64,000 nt of DNA, from the NCBI RefSeq assembly GCF_000711695.1, contig NW_013547003.1, forward strand, positions 147,479 to 211,478, written 5' to 3'. Origin of the DNA: Tilletiaria anomala UBC 951 (Eukaryota; Basidiomycota; Exobasidiomycetes; Georgefischeriales; Tilletiariaceae). Below are positions 12,596 to 27,569 of this stretch, piece by piece; within the stretch, counting starts at the first letter, position 1, and each line of letters opens with the position of its first letter. The position numbers and the translations under genes were made by a program. The notes beneath the pieces were generated by a model, which was given only the letters and a program-made list of their open reading frames with translations, searched no databases and had not been told where the DNA came from.

Positions 12596-12680
12596 CTCGT
12601 GAGTCTGTTCTCCCCTCCGCAAAGATAAGACATGGATTGTTCCGCTCACCTCTAACCCATCCCTGTTCTTTGCTCCAGAC
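12596..12680 (+). other. Probable 5'-UTR intron of INO1
   Basis: A GTGAGT donor near 12599 and a pyrimidine-rich tract ending in TGCTCCAG near 12679 lie between the TATA box and the start codon. A leader intron would explain the long distance from TATA box to ATG. This is inferred from splice signals only. Confidence 0.4.
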
Positions 12681-12836
12681 AACCAACACCGGGGCAGCAG
12701 ACACTCCTGCCCTTCGCCCAAAGAGTTCTAGTTTGACCCCTACAGAACTCTTTCTTTAACTCTCTATTATCTTTCTTGCATTGCCAGTTACCTCCCCATC
12801 CGGAAGCATCTGATCAGCGCATCACATATTCCCACC

Positions 12837-14537
12837 ATGGCACCAGTCGCTACTTCCAACACCTTCGCCTCCAACGGCAACGGCAACGGAAACGTCAGCA
12901 GCAGTCACCCGGTCAACCCCACTGCTGCTCGTCATGAAGATATCCAGTCGATCCACGTCAACTCGCCCAATGTCAAGTACACGGACCAGCACATCACCTC
13001 GACCTACGAGTACCTCAACACCCACGTCACGAAGCAGACCTCGGCTGACGGCAAGACGATCTTTGTAGCCACACCTACGGCCACCACCTATCAGTTCCGC
13101 ACCCAGCGTCAAGTTCCCAAGACCGGCCTGATGCTTGTCGGATGGGGAGGTAACAACGGTACCACGATCACTGCTGCTATTCTTGCTAACAAGCACAACA
13201 TTACTTGGCACAACAAGGAGGGACTCCAGATCCCCAATTACTATGGCTCCCTCGTTCGTGCCTCCACCGTCCGTCTCGGTATGGACCCGGAAACGGGAAG
13301 GGACGTCTATGTGCCCTTCAGCAACGTCGTCCCCACCGTCCACCCGAATGACTTTGTCATTGGCGGCTGGGACATTAGCGGCCTCAACATGGCTGACTCG
13401 ATGACCCGCGCCAAGGTCCTCGACTATGACCTCCAGCGCCAGATCGCTCCGATGATGAAGGACATGAAGCCCCTCCCTTCGGTCTACTACCCGGATTTTA
13501 TCGCTGCTAACCAGGAGGAGCGCGCGGACAACGCCATCGCCGGCACGGACAAGGCTGCCCACGTTGAGCAGATCCGCAAGGACATCCGCGACTTTAAGGC
13601 CCGCAATGGTCTCGACCAGGTCGTTGTCGTCTGGACCGCCAACACGGAGCGCTACTCGGACATCATCCCTGGCGTCAACGACACGGCTGACGCGCTCCTC
13701 CACAGCATTAAGACCAGCCATGAGGAGGTCTCTCCCTCAACGGTATTTGCCGTCGCCTGCATTCTCGAGAACGCGCCCTTCATCAACGGCGCCCCGCAGA
13801 ACACATTTGTTCCCGGTGCCATTCAGCTCGCCGAGCGCCACGAGGCGTTTATCGGCGGCGACGATCTCAAGACGGGCCAGACAAAGGTCAAGTCTGTGCT
13901 AGCCGAGTTCCTCGTCAATGCCGGTATCAAGCCGCTGAGCATTTCGTCTTACAACCACCTGGGCAACAATGACGGCTACAACCTATCAAGCGCGCGCCAG
14001 TTCAAGTCCAAGGAGATCTCCAAGTCGTCTGTCGTCGACGACTGCACAGCTGCCAACCACCTGCTGTACAAACCGGCTTCGGGCAAGGCAGGTGACAAGG
14101 GGGAGCACCCGAACCACTGCATTGTTATCAAGTACATGCCTGCCGTCGGCGACCAGAAGGTTGCCATGGACGACTACACGAGCGAGCTCTGCCTCGGCGG
14201 CCGCAACAGGCTGTACGTGACAAACATCTGCGAGGACTCGCTGCTCGCGTCGCCGCTGCTCATCGATCTCGCCATCATGGCGGAGCTGATGACGCGCGTT
14301 AAGTACACCGTCTTCAAGCCAGAGCAGGCGCAAGCTGCCGTCGAGGAGGGAAAGTTCAAGAGCATGTACAGCGTGTTGAGCTTGCTGTCGTACTCACTCA
14401 AGGCGCCCGTCGTTAAGCCCGGCACGGATGTTGTCAACTCGCTCAACCGCCAGCGCGCCGCTGCGACCAACTTCTTGCGCGCCTGCATCGGCCTCGCGCC
14501 TGAGAGCGACCTGCTGCTCGAGACGCGCACCTGGTAG
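12837..14537 (+). CDS. INO1: Myo-inositol-3-phosphate synthase
   Basis: Converts glucose 6-phosphate to myo-inositol 3-phosphate with NAD, the first step of inositol and phosphatidylinositol synthesis, in the cytosol. One uninterrupted exon of 566 residues. The Rossmann motif GWGGNNGTT is at about residue 102, [13 protein letters not shown] follows at about 378, and the C-terminal part contains ELMTRVKY. A Ser/Asn/Gly-rich stretch of about 30 residues precedes the conserved core. The start lies in a good context (CCCACCATGG). Codon use is strongly biased to C-ending codons, as in highly expressed genes, which also leaves a long open frame on the opposite strand. Confidence 0.97.
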   Translation: MAPVATSNTFASNGNGNGNVSSSHPVNPTAARHEDIQSIHVNSPNVKYTDQHITSTYEYLNTHVTKQTSADGKTIFVATPTATTYQFRTQRQVPKTGLMLVGWGGNNGTTITAAILANKHNITWHNKEGLQIPNYYGSLVRASTVRLGMDPETGRDVYVPFSNVVPTVHPNDFVIGGWDISGLNMADSMTRAKVLDYDLQRQIAPMMKDMKPLPSVYYPDFIAANQEERADNAIAGTDKAAHVEQIRKDIRDFKARNGLDQVVVVWTANTERYSDIIPGVNDTADALLHSIKTSHEEVSPSTVFAVACILENAPFINGAPQNTFVPGAIQLAERHEAFIGGDDLKTGQTKVKSVLAEFLVNAGIKPLSISSYNHLGNNDGYNLSSARQFKSKEISKSSVVDDCTAANHLLYKPASGKAGDKGEHPNHCIVIKYMPAVGDQKVAMDDYTSELCLGGRNRLYVTNICEDSLLASPLLIDLAIMAELMTRVKYTVFKPEQAQAAVEEGKFKSMYSVLSLLSYSLKAPVVKPGTDVVNSLNRQRAAATNFLRACIGLAPESDLLLETRTW

Positions 14538-14805
14538 ACGGATGGCCACACGCTGCGCTCGCCTTGCATCCTGCCCGGCTGCGCGTTGCAAGATGTATGC
14601 AGTTGCTCCGTCGCGCTCCTAATTGACCTGTGTACAGAATTCACCTGCTCCAGTAGTATAAACATTCTGCACGCATTATGTCAACTACAAGGCGAATTTT
14701 GCCCGTCCATGTTATGGTCATTTCAAAAGATAGAAGCACGGTCGTGAAGGGTTCGTTACTACAAGTCAGGGGTCTAGATATGTGTCCATCGAGTGCACTA
14801 GCGCA

Positions 14806-17177
<2,372 letters not shown>

Positions 17178-17639
17178 GGCCGGTCCCGAGTTTGTCTCGT
17201 TCGCTTCTGACGCCTGCTTGGTCCGATCGAAGTGCTGTGACTAGCGCAAAGGAGGTCGCAAAGACAAGGTTTCTATCCTCCATGCAAGGGTGGCTCCAGC
17301 GACGATAAGAGCATGAAGTGGGGAGGAGAGGGGGATGGAGAGGATGATCTATCGACTCCTCTCCATCCATATAGGGCATGTAGATGTAATACGCTATGCA
17401 CCCAGTTGCATGTGTTGATTGAGGTTCGCCGTGCACGGCGACGCGTAGACGGGCTGCGGTCCAGTGCCAGGGGGGAGGGTAGGGGGTGTGACACTTAACT
17501 GAGACGCGTCGCACAGAACGGCCAACAAACACCATCGCCATCATCACCACGACCACGCGTGGCCATCATCGTATTCCTTAATGCGCGTTCTTACTCAGAA
17601 TAGCGCACGTCACACCCGCTTCAAAGAGACATCTTAGGC
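17178..17639. promoter_or_regulatory. Bidirectional promoter, DBF2/SPC25
   Basis: 462 bp separate the two divergent start codons of two mitotic genes, so shared cell-cycle control is possible. No specific factor site was recognised. Confidence 0.45.
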
Positions 17640-18862
17640 ATGTCCGCAACTCCTTCACTCTCGCGCCGGGGCTCGGCGGCCCGCACGCCCGGCGGCTCGC
17701 CTCGCAAGGCGCCCATGGCGCAGCGGACACCTATGTCCACCTCGACCACCAAGCTGATGATGGCGACGACACCAGCGTCAGCAGGTGCACCTGCACCCTT
17801 GCATGCCTCTGTGTCCGATATCCCCCTGACGCCGTTGGACTTCTCAGTCATGTACGCCAAGATCGACAACTTCATGGTCACCTTCAATGCCTTCATCTCC
17901 GGCGAGCTCGCCGGGACGGAGATGCTGCGGGAGGAGCACGAGGTCGGTATGTCGCTCGACCGGGAGGAAATTCGCAGTCTGCGCAGCGATGTGGAGGATG
18001 CACAGAAGGAGCAGAGCGAGCTGTGGGAAGGTGAGCATAGCCAGCCCTCAGGAGCCCCCCACCGTTTGCGCTTCTTGTCACAAGGAAAAAAGGCTGATCG
18101 ACATTTCCTCCTATCTACGACAGCCATTAAATCGCAAAAAGACGCAGACGCGGCCGAGCGCGCCGATATTGGAAAACTCAAAAGCACACAATTCTCGCTC
18201 GGGTCTCGGAGGAGCAACTTGGAGTCTGAGCTGCGCGAGCTTGAGAGGCTCTCCGAGAGCAAACGCCGACAACAGGACGGCAAACGGCAACAGCTTTCCA
18301 TGCAGCGAGGGAGAAATGGAGGCGAGCTGGATCGCCTCAGCGCAATCAGCGGTATCAACGTCAGGCCGACCAAGGTTCCCAGTGAGTAGTGTTACCTTCA
18401 AGCAGCGTCCTGCTGGGACTGCGACTCATTAGCTGTACTTTTCACTCTTCACAGATCAACTCAAGATCAGCTTCAATTTGCTAAACCCAGACGACTTTGC
18501 AGCCGAGTCATGCTTTGTTCTCGATCTGCCGACATCTGATAGAAGTTATCACAGTGCGTATAACCCACACCCCAATCTTGCTCTCGATGTGATGAACGAC
18601 TTTACAAGTGGCGATCAGATACTGAACATTGCTCCTCTCCTCTCATAATGCCACATCCCTTGCCTCTTCGCCTCCTTCCTCGTCATATCATCCCTCGACA
18701 ACAGTTGTGCATTGCGACCCGCCGCTGGAACGCGCGCGTCTGGAGGAGATTGCAGGGGAGCTCAGCAGGACGCGGGATCCGTATGAAACAATGAAGCGCA
18801 TGCGTGCCGAGTTCAAGAGCATGGCCGAGGAAGCGCGCACAAGACGGCGCAGGATGGTATAG
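17640..18862 (+). CDS. SPC25: Kinetochore protein Spc25 (NDC80 complex)
   Basis: Subunit of the four-protein NDC80 complex; the Spc24/Spc25 globular end binds the inner kinetochore. Exons 17640-18030, 18124-18381, 18455-18553 and 18705-18862 give 301 residues. An N-terminal Ser/Pro/Thr-rich tail is followed by a long coiled coil at about residues 90-215. The C-terminal RWD-like globular domain reads LKISFNLLNPDDF, then SCFVLDL, VHCDPPLE and a final amphipathic helix YETMKRMRAEFKSM, matching the Spc25 domain. The third intron (151 nt) is longer than its neighbours. Identification rests on the C-terminal domain because coiled coils diverge quickly. Confidence 0.88.
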
Positions 18863-20780
18863 GATTCTGCGAAATGAGATCTGTCTAGATGCGATTCTCG
18901 GGTCTTTCGCTTGGTCTGTTGGTATTTTGTATTCGATAATCGCTTTCTTGGTTCTTTCCATCCCCGCTTGCCCCATGTTCCGTCTTGAATGGTGCTCAAG
19001 TCTCCTGATTATTTCGCACAGCCAAGTCAACTTGTCAGTGGCAGCGACCAGCGACCAGGACGCATGTCATAAAAATGTATTAGAGCGTGCAGTATAGACA
19101 ACATCCAGGCCAATGCGCATGTAGCCAGGGAATTGATGAGTGCGAATGCGAGAAGCGAGAGGCAAGTGTATGTGTATCAGTGGCATGAACAGGGAAAGTG
19201 ATGAATAGCAGAGAAGATCCGAAGTGAAGGCAAAAGCAGGCGTGCCGTGATGAGGAGCGCGCAAGAGGGAAAATAGGAGTGATCGAATCAGTGGGTACCT
19301 TTCCTCTTGCAGCTGTACTATCCGAAAGGCTGCGATTACTGATGGTAAGTGTGATGGCGATCTATTCGTGGTGCCCTTGCTGCTACTCTTGACGTGCGAA
19401 TTCATGCACTGATCAAATCAGGGCGGGTGAGTGTAGACGACTGCAGACCCCAAGTGATCGAATTAAACCGAGGTAGATCTCAAGAGATGCTACCACATCG
19501 ACTATCCTTTCTGCTTTTCCTGCTGCTAGGTGTTGCGTGTTATGATGTAGCAGCAAGCACACAGCAGGACGTCCACAACTGATGGAAGGTGGTGTAGTGA
19601 GCGACGCTGCCGTGCGATCTGCGAGCGTGTCGTGCGTACATCTGTGGCGAACATGGTTTTGTGGCAGGATGAGAACTCGATCAGAAATCCTAATAACGCA
19701 GGACGGGGAGATGGCGTTGGCGATGCAGCGTACAGTTGGCAAAAAGCGAGCAGGTCGGCAGACCAAGGTGACATGCAATTTTCTTTGCTAGAGTCGAAGA
19801 TTCACCGTGCACGCATACGAGGGAAAGCAGTCGTCGAATAGGCGTGCTGATGCAGAGCACATCAGCGACCATAGTAGTGGTGACAGTGAAGGTGGCTGAA
19901 TGTTACAGCTCTCGACATCAGCCCCCAAAACGCACCCAGTTGCGATACCAAGGTTTGGGGAATCGCTGAAAAAGCCTGCTTACACAGCTGCGCGCCTGGA
20001 ATTGCAGACCCAAAAGAAACCTTGAAATGAAGAGGCATTCAGGCCGGGAAGTTTACGCAAATGCTTCTGGGGGAAGTTACTAGTTCCCGTGGCTTCACTC
20101 TGAGCTGCTCTGAAATTCTGCGAAGTTGAAAGAGAGAAGCGAATTGTGGCCGAGATCTAGTGCGAATACGACATGCCAATGTGGGAGGTAAGGATATCGA
20201 AATTGAGGAATGCATTGCGATGCGATGCGAATGTGGAATGATATAATGGGCAATTAAGAAGTGAATGCAAAAAATGTGCATTGCGGGGGGCTTTGAGGAT
20301 CGCCCGACACGACCGAAGCAAGCCCGGTGTTCGGGGTCTGACCATGCAGGGCAATACTAGCCGGTAGAACCAGAGAAATCCCACGGCAAATATTTTTGCT
20401 TTCATTGTTGTGGTTGGCCGTCGCTTGCCTAAGTCTGCATTTCCCTTCGAACCCTTTCTCCGCGCCGTGCAGTGTACAGTGAGAAGGCCAGTGCAGGGCT
20501 TTCAAGGCGGGGCAAGGCTGTGCTGAATATTCGTGTCTGCCAACCGCCATAGGACTCTCCACTGGTCGAGATGATTGAAGCGAAGGAGCCTTGGAGGGAG
20601 GCCAGTGTATGCAGACCAGTTACAACGAAGAGCTGGAGGCCGACTCCCTGCAGAAATGTTTTGGCAATGGTGTCCTTGGAAGAAGGAAGTCTCTTTTACT
20701 GCTCTTGGCACCGCTCGATGTAGCCTGATCGGCGAGGGTAAAAAAATGCATTCAGATGTGTGCGGCCAGGACGTGTACCA
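18863..20780. other. Convergent gene-poor region
   Basis: This 1.9-kb interval lies between the 3' ends of SPC25 and the HMG gene. Only short overlapping open frames are present on both strands, with no domain. Nothing else was recognised. Confidence 0.6.
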
Positions 20781-23041
20781 TCAGTAGTTGTGATGCCCTG
20801 CATATCCACCGTACGAACCACTGCTGCTGCTGCTGCTGCTGCCGCTCCCCATAGAGTCTGTCGTTGGTCGATGACCGCCTTCCATGCCAGTTTCAAGTCC
20901 ACCAAGAGCGTCTCCGCTGCCATTACTGCAACCAACACGCTCAGCGAGTCTTCCTGCTGCTCCATCAGATAATCCATGTTGTGGTGGTATGGATGAGGCG
21001 GGAAATGCTCTTGAGGGCCAAGCGTCAAATTGCTGGTGAGGCTCAGGGCCGTACTCATGTTGCTGATACGCGCCGTGGATCGGCATTATTCCAGGTGCTG
21101 GTGGCAATGAGTGATAATGCTCACGGTGATGCTGGTGGTAGTGGTGTTGTTGCGATTGTTGCTGGCTTTGCACTATGCTGTGCATGCTCAGCAGATCTGA
21201 CGATGCCGTCGGACCTCCCAATGCAGGTATGACCCCCGTTGTTGCTCCAGCCGGCATATACATGTATGTTGACGACATGCTGTTGCGCGCATCACGGCCA
21301 GCAACTTCGCTGTTCTGCTGGCTCAATTGCGGCTGATACAAACCCGGCATGCCAGAGAAGGCTGGACCACCGGCGTCGTCGTCGCCGCGAGCCTCCATTG
21401 CCCCGCCGAGAGCGGGGCCGCTGTAGGCTTCGCTTGCGCTGCTCATATCGCACGAAGCAAATGACATATCCGATGAGCCCCTTGCGAACGTTAGCACGTT
21501 CGTATCGTATTCCCATCTCTTGTTCTTTTCGTGCCCGCTCGGGAACCCGTGGAGCCAGCGGTTTGCGGCTAAAGAAGGCGCCGCGCGGGAAAGGCTCGAC
21601 AGCTTGGGTGGCAGAAGGGGGTCTGCTCGATTCACATCCTTGCTCGTAGTAGCACTCGCACGCGCTTCTGGCAGCGAAAGTATCCCGTCATGCTCAGCAT
21701 CTGTCGGACCATACGGTGCCCGCTGAGGATGCATTACTGCGCGATATGCTTCTGGGCCATTCAGTGCAGGTCGGCAGTCGTTGAAGCTTCTGCGCGCGCC
21801 CTCGGCGCTGTTGTGAAGGGCGGACACGCGGCTTGGCATTGCGTTGTAGAGCCGCTCGTCCAGCCTTGGTGTCGCCTGCGGCACGGCACTTTGCCCGACC
21901 AGGCTGGCAGCAGCCGGCCATTGTTGTGTGTCAAGGTCGAAGGGAAGACCGCCTGGATGATTCTCATAGACGGTGTCATGGGTATGAGCATGGGGGAGTG
22001 CACGACCTTGGGCTTGGACGTGAGCTTGTGGATAGGCAGGAACCGGTGACTCTTGGCTCTGTGTCCTCGAAAGCATCTTAATTGGCGTCATGGTGGATGG
22101 CAGGTTGGGAGAGGTTGTACCGCTGCCGTGGCCCAGCGAAGTTGATCCCGCTGACGACAGACTTCCGCCGCGATCTCGGCCGCTAGCTGCTTGACGGAAT
22201 GTGCTTCTCTGACGTCGAACTGGACCCCCGGCGACGCTGCTACCTGTATTCGCACCAAAGCTCATAATAGAACAAGAATTTGACGGTCCATCAATCTGCT
22301 CCGTAAGCAAGGGCGATGATGCCGTTGACAGTTCACCGCTCGCAGTCGACGTTTCCCGCAATCCAGTATCAGAGCTGCGTCGCTTTGGACGATACTTATA
22401 ATTCTATTGGTAAGCGCATGTGCTCAGAGCGGATCAGTAGAGTATTCAATGCCTCCGTCTTGACAGAAAGACTTTTGCGGACAACTCACTGGATATCGCT
22501 GACGATGACCCAGCCTCCTTTCCTCCGCCATCGCAGAGTACATGTCCTTTACTTCCTTCGCCTCGTTCTTCCACATCATGCTGACAGTGCGAGAGATCTC
22601 CGCTTGCCGTTGTCGACTCGACACAGGCGGGGAGCTAGCCCATGCTCCGCTCTCCTCCATGTCACGCTTGATCTCTTGGCTTTTTGCTGACCGATACAGG
22701 ATCCATGAATTTGGTGGGCGAGGCGCCCGGTCTGACTCATCCTCTTCGTCAGCAGCGCCATCCATTTCGACGAAGCTTGTGCTTCCTGCAGCCACAGCCG
22801 ATATCTGTTGACCGTTTCCACCCTCAGCTTTCCGACGCGATTTCGAGGCGCGGGGAGCGTCCAGCAAGTTATCGAGACCTCCTAGAGGAAACATGATACT
22901 ACCTTCCTCTAATTTCGACTCCCTCTTAAGCGCAATGCTTCCTTCTGGCCGTGTTTCGATCCTCCGCGCTACCCTGGGGCGTTTCGTATCAAATGCCTGC
23001 TTGCTGGAGTGAATCCCGCGAGCGCGTAAGACAAGATGCAT
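20781..23041 (-). CDS. HMG-box transcription factor (MATA-HMG type)
   Basis: Two exons, 23041-22490 and 22403-20781, give 724 residues. The HMG box spans about residues 105-195: RPPNSWILYRSAKS, then RQRQAEISRTVSMMWKNE, VKDMYSAMAEERRLGHRQRYP, and across the intron NYKYRPKRR. The intron splits the box directly before the basic tail, a common position in this class. The C-terminal 530 residues are low-complexity, with Ser/Gly/Pro-rich stretches, a Gln/His run and a Ser run near the end. Fungal proteins of this shape (Ste11, Prf1 and Rop1-like) control mating and development, but no pheromone, receptor or homeodomain gene is nearby, so this is not evidently a mating-type locus. The specific orthologue is not assigned; an upstream coding exon is possible. 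Confidence 0.85.
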
Positions 23042-24960
23042 ATACAGCTGCTTTTCCTCGCAGAACAGTGCGAAACGCTGCTGGTGAGCTCAATCGAATC
23101 TCGATCGCTGTTCGTGTCCAATGCGGGTGGGGCTGCATCATCCAGACTTCAGTCGACGACGCAATGAGCAAGCAAGCTAACTAGGTGCAGGGTTCAGGGG
23201 CTTATAAAAGCATCTGTGCCAGGCGCAGCTGGTGAGTAGGGGGCAGTGAGCAGTTGCAACAGGTGTAACAAACCTTGTCGATTATATGACATACTTCGCA
23301 AATGTGTGAGAGGCTGAGAACAGACCGCTGCGCTTTGCGCTTTGCGATTTGTTGCATTTCCGGGCGACTGGCGACACAAACCATCCGTCCTCTCTTATCC
23401 GCGAACCCTCTCTTTTCCTTGGAACGTTCCCCTCCATTCTCCTCCCGAGTCCAGACCGATACAGGCTCGGAAGTGTCCAGCTTCCAAGACCCCCCAAAGT
23501 ATTCTTGCCACTGTCAGGCCACTGACCGGCAAACTTGGCGCCGTGTGAATGAATATGCGAGTAAATATAGACTATGAACTATGTATGCTGGAGCGCTGGA
23601 GCTCCACGAAATAGTGCCGCGAAGTTGTTGGAGAAATGCATGTGATTGCCCTCCTTCTGCATCTGCCTCCAGGGCCCAGAGCCCAGGCCGGCCCAGGTAT
23701 CTGGCTGGCCATCAGGAACTCTCGCTAGCTGCAACCTGCTGCAGCGCGCCCTGTCAGACGGGGTGCGCTCATGTACCTTGAAGCATGACGCGTGAAATAC
23801 GGCCAGTGACAGATGCAGAGCTGGTGCACATCGCTCGATGGCTGCGGCCGTACACACCTGTACCTTGTTTTCACTAGCGCAGGGTCTGGGCAGGGTTCTC
23901 CAGGGAGGCCGAAAAGTTGGGCGAACTGGCGGAAACAAACCGAAAGCATCACGCGCATTTGCTCTCTATTCTTTATCTTGCGCATTTTTGGACTGAGCTG
24001 ACGCTAAGAGCGCTTGCAAGGGCGCGATCGTAGTCGCAGCAGAATATCGAGATCGGCTGAGGGACCCCATGCGGCAGGTCTCTTGCGTTTGTCGATGGCT
24101 TTACAATTTGGATGGGGTGAATAAGAACAGATTAGGACTGCATCCACGTATGTAATCGGTTACACTCGGCTATAACTTGCCACACATATTATGCGACTGG
24201 GCCCGAAATTTACATTTTTGTTTGTTTCACACCAACCAGAGCTTTGGAACAAGCGGGTAGACAGAGCGGCTGGCGGATGCAGCAACTTTCTGTGAACCTG
24301 TGACCTAAGTTTTCTCTTTCGGCGACCGAGACAAACAGAGAATCCGTGACGAGAACCTTAACAATACATATAATCACCAATAGACGAGGCATCAATCGAA
24401 ATCTGGATTCTGCATGATCCATTGCGCACGCAGAGCTGAACGCAAGCTGTACAAACTCTGAATCTCGCTCTGCGCACAAAAGCGTTGCGTCCTTTATCAG
24501 AAACACATAGTAGGAAATTTGATTTTCACAAAATACATCGTCTCTCTACAGAAGCACACATCGATCACACCTTCCCATATAACGTCATCTTAATTCTTTT
24601 ACCTCGTGGTACGCCCGTGCATTTTCTTGACTATACATACCTAAACGATCCGTAGTACCGGCGGTAACTTCTCGGAAAGTAGTATGAAGTAACTCGCTGC
24701 GGGCGAGCTCTAGCAGTGTGAGTTCAATTTCTGCCGCATTTTTGAGCAAAGTCCGTTCGCAAGCAAGACAACCAGGATGTCGTCGTGAACCCAGCGGATG
24801 AAATAGTCGGGAGGCTTGGAGACGGTGAGAATGAATGGGAACGTCCTCCAATACGCTGAATTGACATAGAGACCTCTTCATGGTTCGTATCAGGCCATGT
24901 TCCCCCCTTTGTCATCACCTTGTCATTGGATGTTCTAGGTTTTTTGTTATACAAAGCGAG
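23042..24960. other. Gene-poor region upstream of the HMG gene
   Basis: About 1.9 kb with no supportable gene. It should include the HMG-gene promoter and leader. Base composition becomes more AT-rich after about 24.1 kb, marking entry into the relic island. Confidence 0.55.
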
Positions 24961-26720
24961 GCAGATGTAATGCGTTTCAAATGCATGGTCTGCCCATATG
25001 GGCCCAAGTTACCACATCGCAAGAAGAATGTAGAACGGCACCGCCTTACGTCCAAGCATGAAGGAGCCTTGCAAGTTCGGCAGCGAGCTGTGAGCTCAGC
25101 AAACTCTCCTAAAGTGATACGAACCTCAACCCTGGTCGCGGATCCGCGGCGCACGAGTTGGAAGGTGATTTCGGCCAAAATACTTTGGTTTCCGATCTAC
25201 AGCAGCCGAGCGAGCAGATTGAAAGCTCATTCGCAGATCACATGCACGTTTTAGTAGACTCAAGTAAGATGAGACGAGCGAGCCTTGTGGCTCGGTTTGA
25301 AAGTTATGTCAGGCTCAGGAAGAAGATGGTGACCTGGACATGTCCGATTAGCTAAGGCACAAAAAAGCATTGCTTGAAATCCAGGAGTCGCTCTCATCGT
25401 ACATTTCTGCTGGGCTTGGGGATATGATGTGGGAAGTGGAGGAAGAAGATAAATCTGAAACTCTTGATGACGCTTGGAGCCCATTCTTCAGCAAGACCGT
25501 AAGTCTGAAGGATGCCATCGGATACCTGAGATCAGCTGACGACGCCGCTGTCTCTAAATTGTGTAGAGCATGGCCGCGGTGTTGCAGTTGCAAGTTGCAT
25601 GGAATTAAGTGGGCCATGAGCAACTCAAGCTTCAACTCTCGGCTGACCTCGCAAAAACGTCTCGGATGTGCCAACTGCACACGCTGTTTCGCAAGATGAC
25701 AAGAGTCTTGCGACCGCGACTCCGACGTGGCAACCGCGTTTCCATCGTGACCTACTGGGAAACCCCTTGTTCGACAGACCAATCAGATCTATTCTACAAT
25801 GGTAAGGACCATTGTACCGGGCTTGGTCGCGTCTGACCCTAATTTACCCAGAACGGCTCGCTTCCTTGGCCAAGAATTTTCTTGTATCGAGGCCAAAGAG
25901 CTCAGGCACCACTACCAACGCCGTGGTACGCTGATATGGGAACTATATGACTGTAGTGGTCTCGTCAGCAATAAGCCGACAGCAACGCCGACAGCCAATA
26001 GTTCCGATGGTATTGCTTGGAAAGGCGAAATCTGACATGATATGCGCCTTTAGTGTTACTTGAACCTGTATGCATGGTTTGAAGACGATGACAGAAGCAT
26101 CTGGGGAAAGGGAAAAGGCGAGAGATTAACAACGACGATGGTGACAGGTGGCACTGGAGCCTATCGGAAGATATCATCAGTAGTCGTGCTACAGATCCTG
26201 CTGGGGGCAGTAGCCTTGATGAACTCACGAAGTTGCCTTTAAGTAGGTGTGGCTCCACCCAACCGCAACAGTGCAGGGTTACTAACCTCTGCATCACCTT
26301 CACCGCACGACAAAGCTCATCAACAGGGAGCCACACAGACACCAGCCTCGTTCCAACACGAAGCTGGAAAGGGACCTAGTGCCCGACCTAGTGCCTGACC
26401 ATGTGCATTTCAGCTCAGTGCCGTGCATGTTCTTCATGGATGACCTCGCCAGCATCTGATCGGGAAAGCACAACCCGCTTCTCACCGCGTCGTTTTCGAA
26501 CCCCTTGCTGCCGAAAGAAGCGCTTGACATTCCGGGCAGCATACATCCCCTTGCAATTTCGGCGGTGGCCAGCCCTCTAGTATTAGCGGAGTCGCCCGTA
26601 GAGGAGCTCGATCGGCTCTGAAAGGCTTCCGCGCGGCTTCACGACGCCTCCGCAAGGGCATACGTCTTCGCAAACCCTTATGCGTTTTTGGAACTCGCTC
26701 TCATCTCCGTGGCATCCGAT
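24961..26720 (+). pseudogene. Decayed zinc-finger gene, possibly a companion of a basidiomycete DNA transposon
   Basis: A C2H2-like finger at about 24970-25065 reads FKCMVCPYGPKLPHRKKNV followed by H-x5-H. About 300 bp downstream, 25370-25570 encodes an acidic run ending in DDAWSPFFSKTVSLKDAIGY. Further on, at about 26400-26640, FFMDDLASI and a stretch with FSNPLLPKEAL and SPVEELDRL occur between stop codons. The order finger, AW-PF-SK, then DD...LP.E.L recalls proteins that accompany KDZ-type transposons in basidiomycetes; that likeness is from memory and not checked. Frames are broken by stops and shifts, so no intact product is expected. It could instead be an unrelated dead gene. Confidence 0.35.
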
Positions 26721-27569
26721 CTACGTTGCTGTTGGCTCGAGGAAACCATCATTGCTGTCAATGTATGGTCGGCGTCGACTTGTCACAAGCACGACGGACT
26801 GACAAAATGCACAGATCCATGCTTCAGATAAATGCAATGTGGATGAACACATATGCCTTCAACTGACTCTGGATGCCATTCGCAGTTGCCTACCGCTCCG
26901 CAACATGCTCATGATCTCAACTTCATAGAAACGCACAAGCATCGCGGAGACTGGTACTCTGGATGCCCTAATGTCTGGGAAATCGGGCAGCCGGCTGACG
27001 CGGCAAGACGCTACAGCGGCTACCCCTGTTACGAAATATATGGTTACAAATCGTCGCCGAGCAGCTCAAGGAGGCAGCTCAAGCGGCGGACGCCAATCTC
27101 TCTTAAGCTGCGGCTACCTCTATCAAAAGTGTGATCCAGAGAAAAGCATGGCATAATCACCTCTTGCGTTAACGACATGAGTTTTGTCCGTCTGCATGGA
27201 GCGCGCCTGCATGTCTGACATTTACAGGTTCGTTTAAAAAACCTCGCTCGCACGAGGCCCAAGAAAAGGCGAGTCACGGGCAAGATCACAGATAGTTCAA
27301 CGAAGACAAGAGGAAGAAGCAAAGACGACTGAAGACGGCGCCCTCAGATAGGAACAAATTCGCGGACAATCAACCGGGAAAGCCGCAGCCGCAACACAGG
27401 TGGGCGAGCATCGCAAGCGCTGAGGGAAGGAGCGGCAAAGGAAGAAGCGTAGGCCACTAAGAGGAATGCAGCAAAACCATCTCAGGTTCAGTAAAAAGAG
27501 CTGCGAAGCCGCCCGCGCTACTGCGAAAGCCATGAGTTGTGACACACGGGCTCAGTTTGAGGTTCTACC

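Larger units (their letters stand above)
9337..12836. other. 3.5-kb non-coding region between VPS28 and INO1
   Basis: This divergent region should hold both promoters. Open frames are short, overlap on both strands and lack recognisable domains. An A-box-like TGGCTCAGCGG near 12259 lacks a matching T-arm, so it is not called a tRNA. The INO1-proximal 450 bp holds a TATA box and a probable leader intron. Confidence 0.6.

Noticed and set aside
12822-13721. 299-codon open frame on the strand opposite INO1
   Set aside because: It mirrors the strongly C-biased third positions of INO1 (Val/Asp/Gly/Leu-rich antisense translation) and has no domain.
20781-23041. Mating-type locus around the HMG gene
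   Set aside because: No pheromone receptor, pheromone or homeodomain gene is nearby; HMG-box regulators also occur elsewhere.
24901-24915. Pheromone-response-like element (ACAAAGGGG, minus strand) upstream of the HMG gene
   Set aside because: One mismatch to the known smut element, single copy and about 1.9 kb from the start codon.
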